Part shown: piece after piece, positions 46,267 to 55,081 of the stretch | Layout of the letters: every line of letters starts with the position of its first letter | How positions within the stretch are numbered: position 1 is the first letter of the stretch | From: Pelomonas margarita | GTDB lineage: Bacteria; Pseudomonadota; Gammaproteobacteria; Burkholderiales; Burkholderiaceae_C | Direction of reading: 5' to 3' | DNA: 64,000 nt | Assembly: GCF_043555875.1 (NCBI RefSeq) | Contig: NZ_JBIGHW010000003.1 | Location: 469,239 to 533,238, forward strand | The notes under the pieces: model-generated | What the model saw: the letters and a program-made list of their open reading frames with translations, nothing else | Database searches by the model: none | What the model was told of the DNA's origin: nothing | Translations under genes and position numbers: made by a program

Positions 46267-47475
46267 TCAGAACACGGTGTCGACAGCGATGCTGAAGACG
46301 TTGACCTTGCGGCTGTTGAAGCCCGGCTGGATCTGGACGAAGAACGCATCCCCCTGCGGGCGGACATGGTCCAGTTGAACCTTCATGGCGAAGTTGCGTG
46401 CGAAGTCCCAGCGCGTGCCGACCGCCAGCGTCTTCTGGTTGAGCTGCTGGCTGGCCAGCGTCGCATCAACGATGCCGCGCAACTGCGCGAGCTGCGGCGT
46501 GGCAGCGACCACGGTGTTGTTCACATTGGTGCTGACCGACTTGATCTGCGAGGCGCTGGCGTAGGGCGTCCAGCTACCGAAGCGGCGGCCCACGGTCACG
46601 TACCAGCCATCGGTATCTGGCAGGTAGGTGGCCACGCGACGCTGCGTGTACTCCGCGTTGACCAGCCACTGGCCCTCATCCCAGGTCAGGCCTACACCGG
46701 TGAAGCTGGCCTTCTTGTCGTTGGCATCCAGCTGGTTGCCCACGCTGGCGAACGGCGTCGCGCGCAGCGTGCTCACCAGGCCAGCCAGCGAGGTCGACTT
46801 CACGGTCAGCTTGCCGCTGGCGTGGCCGAAGCGCAGCGTCAGCCCCGCGTCCGTTTCCAGCGTCGCGTTGATGCCGTACAGACGATCCAGCTCGACATCG
46901 ACACGCTCGAATTTCTCGGCCGACTTGCCGCCAAAGCCCTGCAGCGTGAGCGTGCCGACGCCCAGGTTGGCCTGGTAGCTGGCATCGGCGCCGTCAAAGT
47001 GGCTTACCGGCACCTGGCTGTAGACATCCTGCGGTGGACGCAGCGTCGTGTTGGCGAAACCCACGGCGCGGAAGTCCGAGATCGCGAAGAACGGCGCGCC
47101 CATGCGCCCCAGTCGAACCGCCACCGACGGCGCCAACTGCGCCTTGACGAAGGCCCATTCCACGGCCGGCTTGAAATTGCCGTCGCCGCCGCTCTTGGTC
47201 AGCAACTGCACGGTGCCCGAGAACATGTTGTTGAACTTGGCGCCAAACTGCAGGCCCAGCTTGCTGTCGACCTCGGCGCTGATGTCCTTGTCGGCACCGC
47301 GCGTCTGGCCGGCGATGGCGTACTGCGCCAGGTCGGTGTCCGTCTTCACCAGGCCCAACGTCGCGAAGCCAGAGACCGTGAAATTGCTGGACGGGTCCGC
47401 CGCATGGGCCGCGCCGGCGCACAGCAGGCAGGCGATCAGCGCGGGCAGTACGCGTTGCCGGGGGGTCAGCTTCAT
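46267..47475 (-). CDS. Outer-membrane porin-like beta-barrel protein
   Basis: The 402-residue protein starts at 47475 behind AAGGAGATCTC. A signal peptide ends in GAAHA. The mature chain alternates in the way of beta strands and ends in a C-terminal Phe (FSIAVDTVF), the outer-membrane insertion signature. Sequence blocks (FTVSGFATLGLVKTD, GRMGAPFFAISDFRAVGFANTTLRPP) match a porin family often encoded beside lone PstS-like proteins. Substrate is unknown. Confidence 0.85.
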   Translation of the reverse strand: MKLTPRQRVLPALIACLLCAGAAHAADPSSNFTVSGFATLGLVKTDTDLAQYAIAGQTRGADKDISAEVDSKLGLQFGAKFNNMFSGTVQLLTKSGGDGNFKPAVEWAFVKAQLAPSVAVRLGRMGAPFFAISDFRAVGFANTTLRPPQDVYSQVPVSHFDGADASYQANLGVGTLTLQGFGGKSAEKFERVDVELDRLYGINATLETDAGLTLRFGHASGKLTVKSTSLAGLVSTLRATPFASVGNQLDANDKKASFTGVGLTWDEGQWLVNAEYTQRRVATYLPDTDGWYVTVGRRFGSWTPYASASQIKSVSTNVNNTVVAATPQLAQLRGIVDATLASQQLNQKTLAVGTRWDFARNFAMKVQLDHVRPQGDAFFVQIQPGFNSRKVNVFSIAVDTVF

Positions 47476-47546
47476 GAGATCTCCTTGGTAACTCATCAGA
47501 AACCGCAGAAATTGCGGCAGTGGAAAAATCTTAGGAGCGCAAGCCC

Positions 47547-47562
47547 GCAAGTAGGTAACTAC
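47547..47562. promoter_or_regulatory. Palindrome resembling a NarL-type 7-2-7 site
   Basis: The sequence GTAGGTA-AC-TACCCTA lies between the divergent porin and gpmA genes, about 70 bases before the porin start. The arrangement of two heptamers around two bases resembles NarL/FixJ-family operators (TACYYMT type). Half-site agreement is imperfect. Confidence 0.3.
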
Positions 47563-47663
47563 CCTAGACGCGAACGCGCACTCATTCACGGTCGAACCCA
47601 TTACGGGTGTCCGCTCACCGTGCGTCCCTACAATTTCGAACCGTTTTCGCAACACTCAAGGCC

Positions 47664-48407
47664 ATGTACAAGCTCGTCCTCATCCGCCACGGCGAATCGA
47701 CCTGGAATCTCGAAAACCGCTTCACCGGCTGGACCGATGTGGACCTGACGCCCACGGGCGTGGAGCAGGCCAAGAGCGCGGGCCGGCTGCTCAAGGAAGC
47801 CGGCTACGACTTCGACATCGCCTACACCTCGGTGCTCAAGCGCGCCGTGTGGACGCTGTGGCACGCGCTGGACCAGATGGACCGCACCTGGCTGCCGGTG
47901 CAGCACGCCTGGCGCCTGAACGAGCGCCACTACGGCGGCCTGCAGGGCCTGAACAAGGCCGACATGGCCAAGCAGTACGGCGATGAGCAGGTGCTCGTCT
48001 GGCGCCGCAGCTACGACACGCCGCCGCCGGCGCTGGAAGCCACCGACCCGCGCAGCGAGCGCAGCGATGTGCGCTATGCCAAGCTCAACCCCAGCGACAT
48101 CCCGCTGACGGAATGCCTGAAGGACACCGTCGCCCGCGTGCTGCCGTTCTGGAACGAGACCGTCGCGCCCGCCATCCAGGGTGGCCAGCGCGTGCTGATC
48201 GCCGCGCACGGCAACAGCATCCGCGCGCTGGTGAAGTACCTGGACGGCATCGCCGACGACGCCATCGTGGGCGTGAACATCCCCAACGGCATCCCGCTCG
48301 TCTACGAGCTGGACGCGAACCTGAAGCCCATCAAGAGCTACTACCTGGGCGACGCCGAAGCGGCCGCCAAGGCAGCCGCCGCCGTCGCGAATCAGGGCAA
48401 GGCCTGA
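47664..48407 (+). CDS. gpmA: 2,3-bisphosphoglycerate-dependent phosphoglycerate mutase
   Basis: The 247-residue enzyme starts at 47664 (MYKLVLIRHGES). The phospho-His motif LIRHGESTWNLENRFTGWTDVDLT, the RHYGGLQGLNK loop and the second His in LIAAHGNSIRALVKYL are all intact. It interconverts 2- and 3-phosphoglycerate in glycolysis. Its 3' end overlaps the convergent glycosyltransferase gene by 16 bases. Confidence 0.97.
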   Translation: MYKLVLIRHGESTWNLENRFTGWTDVDLTPTGVEQAKSAGRLLKEAGYDFDIAYTSVLKRAVWTLWHALDQMDRTWLPVQHAWRLNERHYGGLQGLNKADMAKQYGDEQVLVWRRSYDTPPPALEATDPRSERSDVRYAKLNPSDIPLTECLKDTVARVLPFWNETVAPAIQGGQRVLIAAHGNSIRALVKYLDGIADDAIVGVNIPNGIPLVYELDANLKPIKSYYLGDAEAAAKAAAAVANQGKA

Positions 48408-49354
48408 TCCACGGCTGACAGCACCTCATCGACGCTGCCCCACTCGGGCCAGCGTCGCATGACGGTCACGCTCGATCCCCACGGCGCCCAGCGCGTCGGA
48501 TCGGTCGGCCCCAGCACGCTGAGCAGCCGTGCGCCGACGCCGGCGGCCATGTGGGCCGGCCCGGTGTCGTTGGAGACCACCAGGCCGGCCAGCTGCAGCA
48601 AGGCGTTGTAGACGCCCAGCGCCACGCCGTCCAGGCGTATGGCGTCCGGGTACAAGTCCTTCGCCCCCTGCACCTCGGCCGGCCCCGGCACGATCACGAC
48701 ACGCCGGCCCGCCGCCTGCAGGCGCTGCACGAACGCCGGGAACGCCGGCCAGCTGCGGTCCAGGAACTCCACGCGGCCGTTCGCGAACGGGCAGATCAGC
48801 ACATAGCGCCCGGCCTCCAGGCCCTGCCCGGCCAGCAAGGCCATCGCCTGCTCCCGCTGTGCCGCCGTGACCTTCACGTGGATATCGGCCGGCGGCTCCG
48901 CCTGGATGCCCAGGAAGTCGCAAGCCAGCTCCCAGTACTCGACCAGCGTGTGCCGCCCGTCGCGGCGCGGGTGGGCACGGCGCAGCAGCCAACTGCGGCC
49001 ATCGCCCGCATGGCCCTCGGCCTTGAGCCCCGCCAGGCGCGCATCCAGCGCGGCCGAGAAGGCATAGGGCAGCAGCAACGTGTTGGAACGCCGGTCGAAG
49101 CCGGGGTCCTCCGCCCTGAACCGCTGGCGCAGCTCGCGCAGCTGCGTCAAGCGATCACCGAACTTGGCCGGCCGCACATGCACAGGCCAGCCCTCCGCCT
49201 CCAGCAGCCCGCGCGCCCAGCCCTTGCCCACCAGTTCCAGCCGGTAACCGTGCTGCGCCAGCAGGCGCAGCGCCGGCAGGCTCAGCACCGTATCGCCGAC
49301 GAAGTTGCGCAGGCGAACAATCAGGGGCTGGGCGTCAGGGCGGGCTTCTATCAT
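48392..49354 (-). CDS. Glycosyltransferase family 9 (heptosyltransferase-like)
   Basis: The 320-residue product starts at 49354. The N-terminal motif LIVRLRNFVGDTVLSLPAL and the C-terminal VSNDTGPAHMAAGVGARLLSVLGPTDPTRWAPWG are the two hallmarks of GT9 enzymes, which transfer heptose or related sugars to lipopolysaccharide core. The divergent neighbour encodes a DUF4254 protein, a pairing seen in other genomes. The acceptor is unknown. Confidence 0.93.
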   Translation of the reverse strand: MIEARPDAQPLIVRLRNFVGDTVLSLPALRLLAQHGYRLELVGKGWARGLLEAEGWPVHVRPAKFGDRLTQLRELRQRFRAEDPGFDRRSNTLLLPYAFSAALDARLAGLKAEGHAGDGRSWLLRRAHPRRDGRHTLVEYWELACDFLGIQAEPPADIHVKVTAAQREQAMALLAGQGLEAGRYVLICPFANGRVEFLDRSWPAFPAFVQRLQAAGRRVVIVPGPAEVQGAKDLYPDAIRLDGVALGVYNALLQLAGLVVSNDTGPAHMAAGVGARLLSVLGPTDPTRWAPWGSSVTVMRRWPEWGSVDEVLSAVDQALP

Positions 49355-49396
49355 CGGCGGCTGTTCCAAGTGGCGCGGAATTCTCCACTCCAATTC

Positions 49397-50017
49397 ATGA
49401 CCTCACTGCCCTCCTCTGCAGACGTGATCGCCCGGCACGACGCCGCGCTCGCCTCGCCGCCCAGCGCGGCCGAAGCCGACGACCTCGACGGCTGGATCGC
49501 CGTCAACCACGTCCACAACCGCAGCCTGTGGGCCCAGGAAGACCTGGCCCGCCGCACGCAGGCGCCGGACGCCGAGATCGTCGCCAACAAGCGCGCCATC
49601 GACCGCCACAACCAGGCCCGCAACGACGCCATCGAGCGCATCGACGAGTTCCTGCTGTCGGCGCTGGGCCTCGTGGACCCGGCCACCATCGGCACCGCGC
49701 TGCCCGTGTCCACGGTCGCGCCCGGTGCGCGGCTGAACAGCGAGACGGCCGGCTCCATGCTGGACCGCATCGCCATCTTGGGCCTGAAGATCGCAGCAAT
49801 GCGCGAGCAGACGCTGCGCACCGACGTCGACGACGTGCACCGCCAGACCTGCCGCGAACGGCTGCAACGCCTCGTGCAACAGCGCGCCGACCTGGGCGCC
49901 TGCTACGACGAACTGCTGGCCGATGCGCGCGCCGGCCGAGCCTATTTCAAGGTCTACCGCCAGTTCAAGATGTACAACGACCCGCGCCTGAACCCGGCCC
50001 TGGTCGCGGAGTCCTGA
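49397..50017 (+). CDS. DUF4254 domain protein
   Basis: The 206-residue, largely helical acidic protein starts at 49397 (MTSLPSSADVIARHDAALAS). Family features are NHVHNRSLWAQEDLARR, NKRAIDRHNQARNDAIERID, LNSETAGSMLDRIAILGLKI and the final FKVYRQFKMYNDPRLNP. DUF4254 proteins regularly lie beside GT9 glycosyltransferases, here divergently across 42 bases. A role in cell-surface glycan synthesis is inferred; no activity is known. Confidence 0.85.
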   Translation: MTSLPSSADVIARHDAALASPPSAAEADDLDGWIAVNHVHNRSLWAQEDLARRTQAPDAEIVANKRAIDRHNQARNDAIERIDEFLLSALGLVDPATIGTALPVSTVAPGARLNSETAGSMLDRIAILGLKIAAMREQTLRTDVDDVHRQTCRERLQRLVQQRADLGACYDELLADARAGRAYFKVYRQFKMYNDPRLNPALVAES

Positions 50018-50062
50018 AGCGGCTGACGGCCCGGTGAAGACGGCCAGCCCCCTCGCGCAACG

Positions 50063-51046
50063 TCAGTGGTGGTGGTCGTGCCCGCAGTCGGGAGCACAGC
50101 CGTCGCCATGGTGGTGCACATGGGCCAGGCGTGGATCTGACTGCCAGCCCAGGATGGCCTCGCGCCCCTGGACGTACAGCTCCACGGTGCCGCCCACCGG
50201 CAGGCACACCTTGGTGCGCACATGGCCGAACGGCAGGCCGGTCAGCACCGGCGTCTTCGTGCGGGCGCGCAGCGCGGCGACCGCGTCCTTCAGGCCGTAG
50301 CCGCGGTCGTTGGGCGTCTTAGCTGCGCCGCTGAAGTCGCCCAGCAGCACGGCCGCCTGGTTGTCGATGACACCGGCCTGCTGCAGCTGCAGCAGCATGC
50401 GCTCGACACGGTAGGGATGCTCGTTGATGTCTTCCAGGAACAGCAGCCCGCCCTTGATCTTGGGCCAGTGCGGCGTGCCCAGCAGCGAGCACAGCACGGT
50501 GAGGTTGCCCCCCCACAGCCGGCCGCGGGCCTCCAGCCCGTCGAACTCGGCGCTCGGCGCGCGAAAGCCCACGGCCTCCAGCGCGCCGCTCATCGCCTCG
50601 GTGAAGCAGTCCTGCGTCACCTCGTCCACGCCGCCGTCGGCCTCGCTGCGGCCGAAGTCGTCGCAGGCCAGCGGGCCGCTCCACATCGCCAGGCCCTTGT
50701 GGCGCGCGATGAAGCCGTTCTGCAGCGCCGTCAGGTCGCTGTAGCCCACCCAGCGGGTGCCCCGCTCCACGCTGCCGGCAATGCGCGCCCAGTCGATCTG
50801 GTCCAGCAGGCGCGTCAGGCCGTAGCCGCCGCGCGAGGCCAGCGCGACGGACGGCGCCGCGTCGGCAATGCGGTGCAGCGCGGCCAGTCGCGCAGCGTCG
50901 TCGCCGGCAAACCGCTGCTGGCGCGACAGCGCGTCTGCGTCGATGTTCACATCGAAGCCCAGCGCCGTGAGCCGCCTGGCAGCGCGCTTCAGCGCATCGG
51001 CCTTCTGCACTGCGCCGGCCGGGGAAAACAGGGTGAGCGTCGTCAT
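50063..51046 (-). CDS. ldcA: Muramoyltetrapeptide LD-carboxypeptidase (peptidase S66) with His-rich tail
   Basis: The 327-residue protein has the S66 features ALASRGGYGLTRLLDQIDW and the nucleophile S103 in GYSDLTALQ. The downstream Glu and His of the triad lie in the C-terminal lobe (GNLTVLCSLLGTPHWP; LTGLPFGH). It trims the terminal D-Ala from murein tetrapeptides during recycling. The last about 20 residues are exceptionally rich in His with two Cys (HVHHHGDGCAPDCGHDHHH). The start overlaps the tadA stop (ATGA). Confidence 0.92.
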   Translation of the reverse strand: MTTLTLFSPAGAVQKADALKRAARRLTALGFDVNIDADALSRQQRFAGDDAARLAALHRIADAAPSVALASRGGYGLTRLLDQIDWARIAGSVERGTRWVGYSDLTALQNGFIARHKGLAMWSGPLACDDFGRSEADGGVDEVTQDCFTEAMSGALEAVGFRAPSAEFDGLEARGRLWGGNLTVLCSLLGTPHWPKIKGGLLFLEDINEHPYRVERMLLQLQQAGVIDNQAAVLLGDFSGAAKTPNDRGYGLKDAVAALRARTKTPVLTGLPFGHVRTKVCLPVGGTVELYVQGREAILGWQSDPRLAHVHHHGDGCAPDCGHDHHH

Positions 51047-51588
51047 GGGGTGTCGTCCAGGTGGGTGGCTTCGCCGGTGGGGATCAGCCCCTGGCGTTCG
51101 GCGCGGCGCGCGCGGGCGGCCTCGCGGCGTTCGGCAAAGAACTCGCGCAGCAGCTTGGCGGAGGCGTCAGCCATCAGACCCCTCTCGATGCGCGTGTGGT
51201 GATTGAGCTGCGGCAGCGCGAACAGGTCCGTGACGGAGCCCGCCACGCCGGTCTTGGGATCGGTGGCCGCGAACACCACCCGCTTGAAACGCGCGTGCAT
51301 CAGCGCCATCGCGCACATCGCACAGGGCTCCAGCGTGATGAAGATCTCGCACTCCGGCAGCCGGTAGTTCTCCAGCAGCGTGGCCGCGTGGCGCAGCGCA
51401 ACGATCTCGGCGTGGGCTGTCGGGTCGTGCGTCGTGATCGGACGGTTGTAGCCGGTCGCAATGACCTGGCCGCCGCGCGTGATGACGGCGCCGACGGGCA
51501 CCTCGCCCACCAGCCAGGCGTTGTGCGCCTGATCCAGCGCCAGCCGCATGGCATGCTCGTCGGCAGGCGTGAAGATCGGTTCGGTCAT
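51043..51588 (-). CDS. tadA: tRNA-specific adenosine deaminase
   Basis: The 181-residue enzyme has the cytidine-deaminase zinc motifs HAEIVALRHAA and EPCAMCAMALMHARFKRVVFAA. It makes inosine-34 in tRNA-Arg(ACG). The C terminus is extended by about 20 Arg/Ala-rich residues compared with the E. coli enzyme. Coupled by ATGA to ldcA. Confidence 0.96.
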   Translation of the reverse strand: MTEPIFTPADEHAMRLALDQAHNAWLVGEVPVGAVITRGGQVIATGYNRPITTHDPTAHAEIVALRHAATLLENYRLPECEIFITLEPCAMCAMALMHARFKRVVFAATDPKTGVAGSVTDLFALPQLNHHTRIERGLMADASAKLLREFFAERREAARARRAERQGLIPTGEATHLDDTP

Positions 51589-51630
51589 CGGGCCGGCAGT
51601 TTAGGCGACGCCCATGGCATGCTTTCGCTC

Positions 51631-52263
51631 ATGCCCGAGTTGTCCATCCATTCCCTTGGCGAGTCAGCCTTGTGCTGCACGCTGCCGGCGCCTGTGTCGC
51701 TCGACCAGCAACAGCGCATCTGGCAGCTCGCCGCGGCGCTGAGCGACGTCGACGGCGTGCAGGAACTGATCCCCGGCATGAACAACCTGACGCTTGTGTT
51801 CGACCCGCTGCGCACCGACCCCGCCGCACTGCAAGCCGCCGCCCATCAGCTGTGGGAACAGCCACCACGGCGCCGTGCGCCGGGTCGACGGATCGAGATC
51901 CCGGTGACCTACGACGGCCCCGACCTTGGCGATGTCGCCACGCACTGCGGCTTGAGCGCCGACGAGGTCGTGCAACGCCACACGGCGGGCGAGTACGTCG
52001 TCTACTTCCTGGGCTTCCAGCCCGGCTTCGCGTACCTAGGCGGGCTGGACGAGTCGCTGCACACACCGCGCCGCCACGAGCCGCGCATGTCGGTGCCGGC
52101 CGGCAGCGTCGGCATCGGCGGCGCGCAGACCGGCATTTACCCGCTGGCCACGCCCGGCGGCTGGCAGCTCATCGGCCGCACCTCCCTCCCGCTGTTCGAC
52201 CCACAGGCCGCGCCGCCGACGCTGCTGGCACCGGGTGACCGCGTGCGCTTCGTCGCCTCATGA
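51631..52263 (+). CDS. pxpB: 5-oxoprolinase subunit PxpB
   Basis: The 210-residue KipI-type protein contains the family block TAGEYVVYFLGFQPGFAYLGGLDESLHTPRRHEPRMSVPAGSVGIGGAQTGIYPLATPGGWQLIGRT. With PxpC and PxpA it forms the ATP-dependent 5-oxoproline hydrolase. The start could instead be the in-frame ATG at 51619. It overlaps pxpC by ATGA. Confidence 0.95.
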   Translation: MPELSIHSLGESALCCTLPAPVSLDQQQRIWQLAAALSDVDGVQELIPGMNNLTLVFDPLRTDPAALQAAAHQLWEQPPRRRAPGRRIEIPVTYDGPDLGDVATHCGLSADEVVQRHTAGEYVVYFLGFQPGFAYLGGLDESLHTPRRHEPRMSVPAGSVGIGGAQTGIYPLATPGGWQLIGRTSLPLFDPQAAPPTLLAPGDRVRFVAS

Positions 52264-53180
52264 TCGAAATCGTTCGCGCCGGGCCGCTGGCCACCGTGCA
52301 AGACCTCGGCCGCCCCGGCTGGCGTGACCGCGGCCTGAGCCTGTGCGGCGCGCTCGACGAGTTCGCACTGCAGGCCGGCAACCTGCTCGTCGGCAACACG
52401 TCCGGCGCGGCGGGGCTGGAGTTCACGCTGGGCGGCGCCACGCTGCGCTTCCATGCCGACAGCTGCATCGCCGTCACCGGCACCGATGCCGACGCGCAGC
52501 TCGACGGCCGCGCCGTGCACCCCTGGTGGCGCCTGCGCGTGCGCGCAGGCCAGACGCTCAAGCTCGCCGCGCCGCGCGAGCGCATGCGCAGCTATCTGGC
52601 CGTCACCGGCGGCATCAACGTGCCTGAGGCGCTGGGCTCGCGCAGCACCGACCTGAAGGCCCACTTCGGCGGGCTGGACGGCCGCGCGCTGCGCGACGGC
52701 GACTGCCTGCCGCTGATCGCCGGCGCCGCCCTGCCCTCGCGCGCCGTCGGCCTGCGCCCGCCCGTGTGGACGCCCAGCGTGCGCGCGCTGCCCGGGCCCG
52801 AGTACGACGACTTCGCGGCGGACGCCCGAGACGCATTCTGGTCGAACGACTGGACCGTCACACCGCAGAGCAACCGCATGGGTTACCGCCTCGCCGGCCC
52901 GGTGCTCACGCGTGAGCACGGCGTCGAGCTCCCGTCGCACGGCGTGCTGCCGGGCGTCGTGCAGGTGCCGCCGTCAGGCCAGCCCATCGCGCTGCTGGCC
53001 GATGCGCAGACGACCGGCGGCTACCCCAAGATCGCCGTCGTCATCCATGCCGACCTGTGGAAACTTGCCCAGCTGCGCCTCGGCGCGCGGGTGCGCTTCG
53101 TGCGCTGCACCCAAGCCGACGCTGCGACGGCACTGCGAGACCAACAACTGCTTCTGAACCAGATGAGGAACGGGCTGTGA
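52260..53180 (+). CDS. pxpC: 5-oxoprolinase subunit PxpC
   Basis: The 306-residue KipA-type protein has LATVQDLGRPGWRDRGLSLCGALDEFALQAGN at the N terminus and SNRMGYRLAGP plus VQVPPSGQPIALLADAQTTGGYPKIAVVI later, all typical of PxpC. The gene is overlapped on both sides (ATGA, then GTGA), so the three subunits are made as a set. Confidence 0.95.
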   Translation: MIEIVRAGPLATVQDLGRPGWRDRGLSLCGALDEFALQAGNLLVGNTSGAAGLEFTLGGATLRFHADSCIAVTGTDADAQLDGRAVHPWWRLRVRAGQTLKLAAPRERMRSYLAVTGGINVPEALGSRSTDLKAHFGGLDGRALRDGDCLPLIAGAALPSRAVGLRPPVWTPSVRALPGPEYDDFAADARDAFWSNDWTVTPQSNRMGYRLAGPVLTREHGVELPSHGVLPGVVQVPPSGQPIALLADAQTTGGYPKIAVVIHADLWKLAQLRLGARVRFVRCTQADAATALRDQQLLLNQMRNGL

Positions 53181-53926
53181 ACGACGCCGCCTTTCATGTC
53201 GACCTGAACGCCGACCTCGGCGAAGGCGCCCCCGACGACGCCGACCTGCTGGCACTTGTCAGCTCCGCCAACATCGCCTGCGGCTGGCATGCCGGCGATG
53301 CGCGGCTGATGCAGCGCACCGTGGCCGCCGCGCTGGACCGTGGCGTGGCCATCGGCGCCCACCCCAGCTACCCAGATCGCGAGCACTTCGGCCGCCGCGA
53401 GATGGCACTCAGCCCCGACGACGTGCGCGCCGACCTGGTTTACCAGATCGGCGCGCTGGCCGCGCTGGTGCGCGCACAGGGCGGCGCGTTGCACCACGTG
53501 AAGCCACACGGCGCCCTCTACAACCAGGCTGCGCGCGACCCGGCGCTGGCTGACGCCATCGCGGCGGCCGTGCTGGACGTCGATCCGTCGCTGGCGCTCT
53601 ACGGCCTGGCCGGCAGCGAGCTGCTGCGCGCCGCAGTGCGGGCCGGCCTGCGCCCGGTGGCCGAGGTGTTCGCCGACCGCGGCTACCGTGCCGATGGCAG
53701 CTTGGTGCCGCGCAGCGAGCCCGGCGCTTTTGTCAGCGATGCGGACGTGGCTGTCGCGCGCACGCTGCGCATGGTGCGCGACGGCACCGTGCAGGCGGTG
53801 ACGGGCGAGACCGTGCGGCTGCGCGCCGACACCATCTGCCTGCATGGCGACGGGCCGCATGCGCTGGCCTTTGCACGCGCGCTGCGCGCAGCGCTGACGG
53901 CAGCGGGCGTGGACGTGCGTCCGTGA
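53177..53926 (+). CDS. pxpA: 5-oxoprolinase subunit PxpA (LamB/YcsF family)
   Basis: The 249-residue protein starts with GTG at 53177, overlapping pxpC. LamB/YcsF signatures are DLNADLGEG, ANIACGWHAGD, GAHPSYPDREHFGRREM, HVKPHGALYN and FADRGYRADGSLVPRSEPGA. It carries the hydrolytic site of the 5-oxoprolinase complex. The stop runs into the DUF72 start (TGATG). Confidence 0.96.
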   Translation: MNDAAFHVDLNADLGEGAPDDADLLALVSSANIACGWHAGDARLMQRTVAAALDRGVAIGAHPSYPDREHFGRREMALSPDDVRADLVYQIGALAALVRAQGGALHHVKPHGALYNQAARDPALADAIAAAVLDVDPSLALYGLAGSELLRAAVRAGLRPVAEVFADRGYRADGSLVPRSEPGAFVSDADVAVARTLRMVRDGTVQAVTGETVRLRADTICLHGDGPHALAFARALRAALTAAGVDVRP

Positions 53927-54918
53927 TGGAAGACCTGTTCGGCGCGCTGCCCGAGACGCCCGCCGGCAAGCCCGCCCGCGGCGTGCAGCCCGCGCCGCCG
54001 CGGGCCGAGGATGTCGCCCTGGCCGGTCGGCTGTCGCCACATGTCCACCTCGGCACATCGACCTGGAGCTACCCCGGCTGGCAAGGGCTGGTGTGGGCGG
54101 GCCGGCACAGCGAGTCCACGCTGTCGCGCACGGGGCTACCGGCGTACGCCGCCCACCCGCTGCTGCGCGCCGTGGGCATCGACCGGGGCTTCTACCGGCC
54201 GCTGGCCGCATCAGAGTTCCAGCGCCAGGCCGAACAGGTGCCGCGCGGCTTTCGCTTCACCGTCAAAGCGCCCAGCCTCGTGACCGATGCGCTGCTGCGC
54301 GACGAGGACGGCCGCGGCCAGCAGCCCAACCCGCTGTTCCTGGACCCAGCCACCGCGCTGCAGACCTTCATCGAGCCGGCCTACGAAGGCCTGGGGGCGA
54401 CGCTGGGCGCGCTGGTGTTCCAGCTCAGCCCGCTGCCCGGTGCGCGGCTGGCGCGCATGCACGAGCAGTTCGACCAGCTGCATGCGCTGCTACGGACCTG
54501 CCCCAAGCCACCGGTCGGCGTGCTGGCCGTGGAGGTGCGCGACGCGGCCTGGCTGACGGCGGACTTCGTCGCGCTGCTGCGCGACACCGGCGCGCGCTAC
54601 TGCCTGGGCCTGCACCCCAAGCTGCCGCCGCTGGCCGGGCAGTTGCCGCTGCTGCGCGCGCTATGGCCCGGGCCGCTGGTGGTGCGCTGGAACCTGAACC
54701 GGCTGCACGGCGCCTACGGGTACGAAGAAGCCGAGAAGAAGTACGGCGAGTTCGCCGAGATGCTGGACCCCGACCCCGAGACCCGCGACGAGCTGGCCCG
54801 CATCATTCGCGGCACGGCCGGCGCCGGGCAGGATTGCTTCGTCACCATTTCCAACAAGGCTGAGGGCTCGGCACCGCTGAGCGTGCGGGCGCTGGCGCAG
54901 GCGGTGGCCGACGGCTGA
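53926..54918 (+). CDS. DUF72 domain protein
   Basis: The 330-residue product has the DUF72 features LGTSTWSYPGWQGLVWAG, FRFTVKAP, GLGATLGALVFQLSPLP and LAVEVRDAAWLTADFV in a TIM-barrel-like frame. YecE-type DUF72 proteins have no settled function. It overlaps pxpA by one base and is probably the last gene of the pxp operon. Its TGA is part of the CTGAG flank of the mobile repeat that follows. Confidence 0.85.
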   Translation: MEDLFGALPETPAGKPARGVQPAPPRAEDVALAGRLSPHVHLGTSTWSYPGWQGLVWAGRHSESTLSRTGLPAYAAHPLLRAVGIDRGFYRPLAASEFQRQAEQVPRGFRFTVKAPSLVTDALLRDEDGRGQQPNPLFLDPATALQTFIEPAYEGLGATLGALVFQLSPLPGARLARMHEQFDQLHALLRTCPKPPVGVLAVEVRDAAWLTADFVALLRDTGARYCLGLHPKLPPLAGQLPLLRALWPGPLVVRWNLNRLHGAYGYEEAEKKYGEFAEMLDPDPETRDELARIIRGTAGAGQDCFVTISNKAEGSAPLSVRALAQAVADG

Positions 54919-55081
54919 GAGGGTGAGAGCCTTTCATCCATGCCCGCCTTGCCCGTCAAATCACCCCCGCCCGTCGTTGCAAATGCTCGGCATAGCCCGA
55001 GCTATGCCTGCGCTTTGCGCCTCGTTCGAGGGCGCTTTGACGCGCCTTTCGAGCACGGCCGAAAAACTCTCACCCTCTGAG
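54915..55081. mobile_element. MITE-like repeat, copy 1 (157-bp core with CTGAG flanks)
   Basis: The core at 54920-55076 is flanked by direct CTGAG (54915-54919 and 55077-55081). Ends are inverted repeats, left AGGGTGAGAGCCTTTC and right (reverse) AGGGTGAGAGTTTTTC. Copy 2 at 60372-60528 is the same length in inverted orientation with about 23 differences counted by eye (about 85% identity). The centre has the perfect stem-loop GGCATAGCCCGAGCTATGCC (54989-55008). It encodes nothing. It lies between the convergent DUF72 and thpR genes and supplies the thpR stop codon. Confidence 0.85.
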
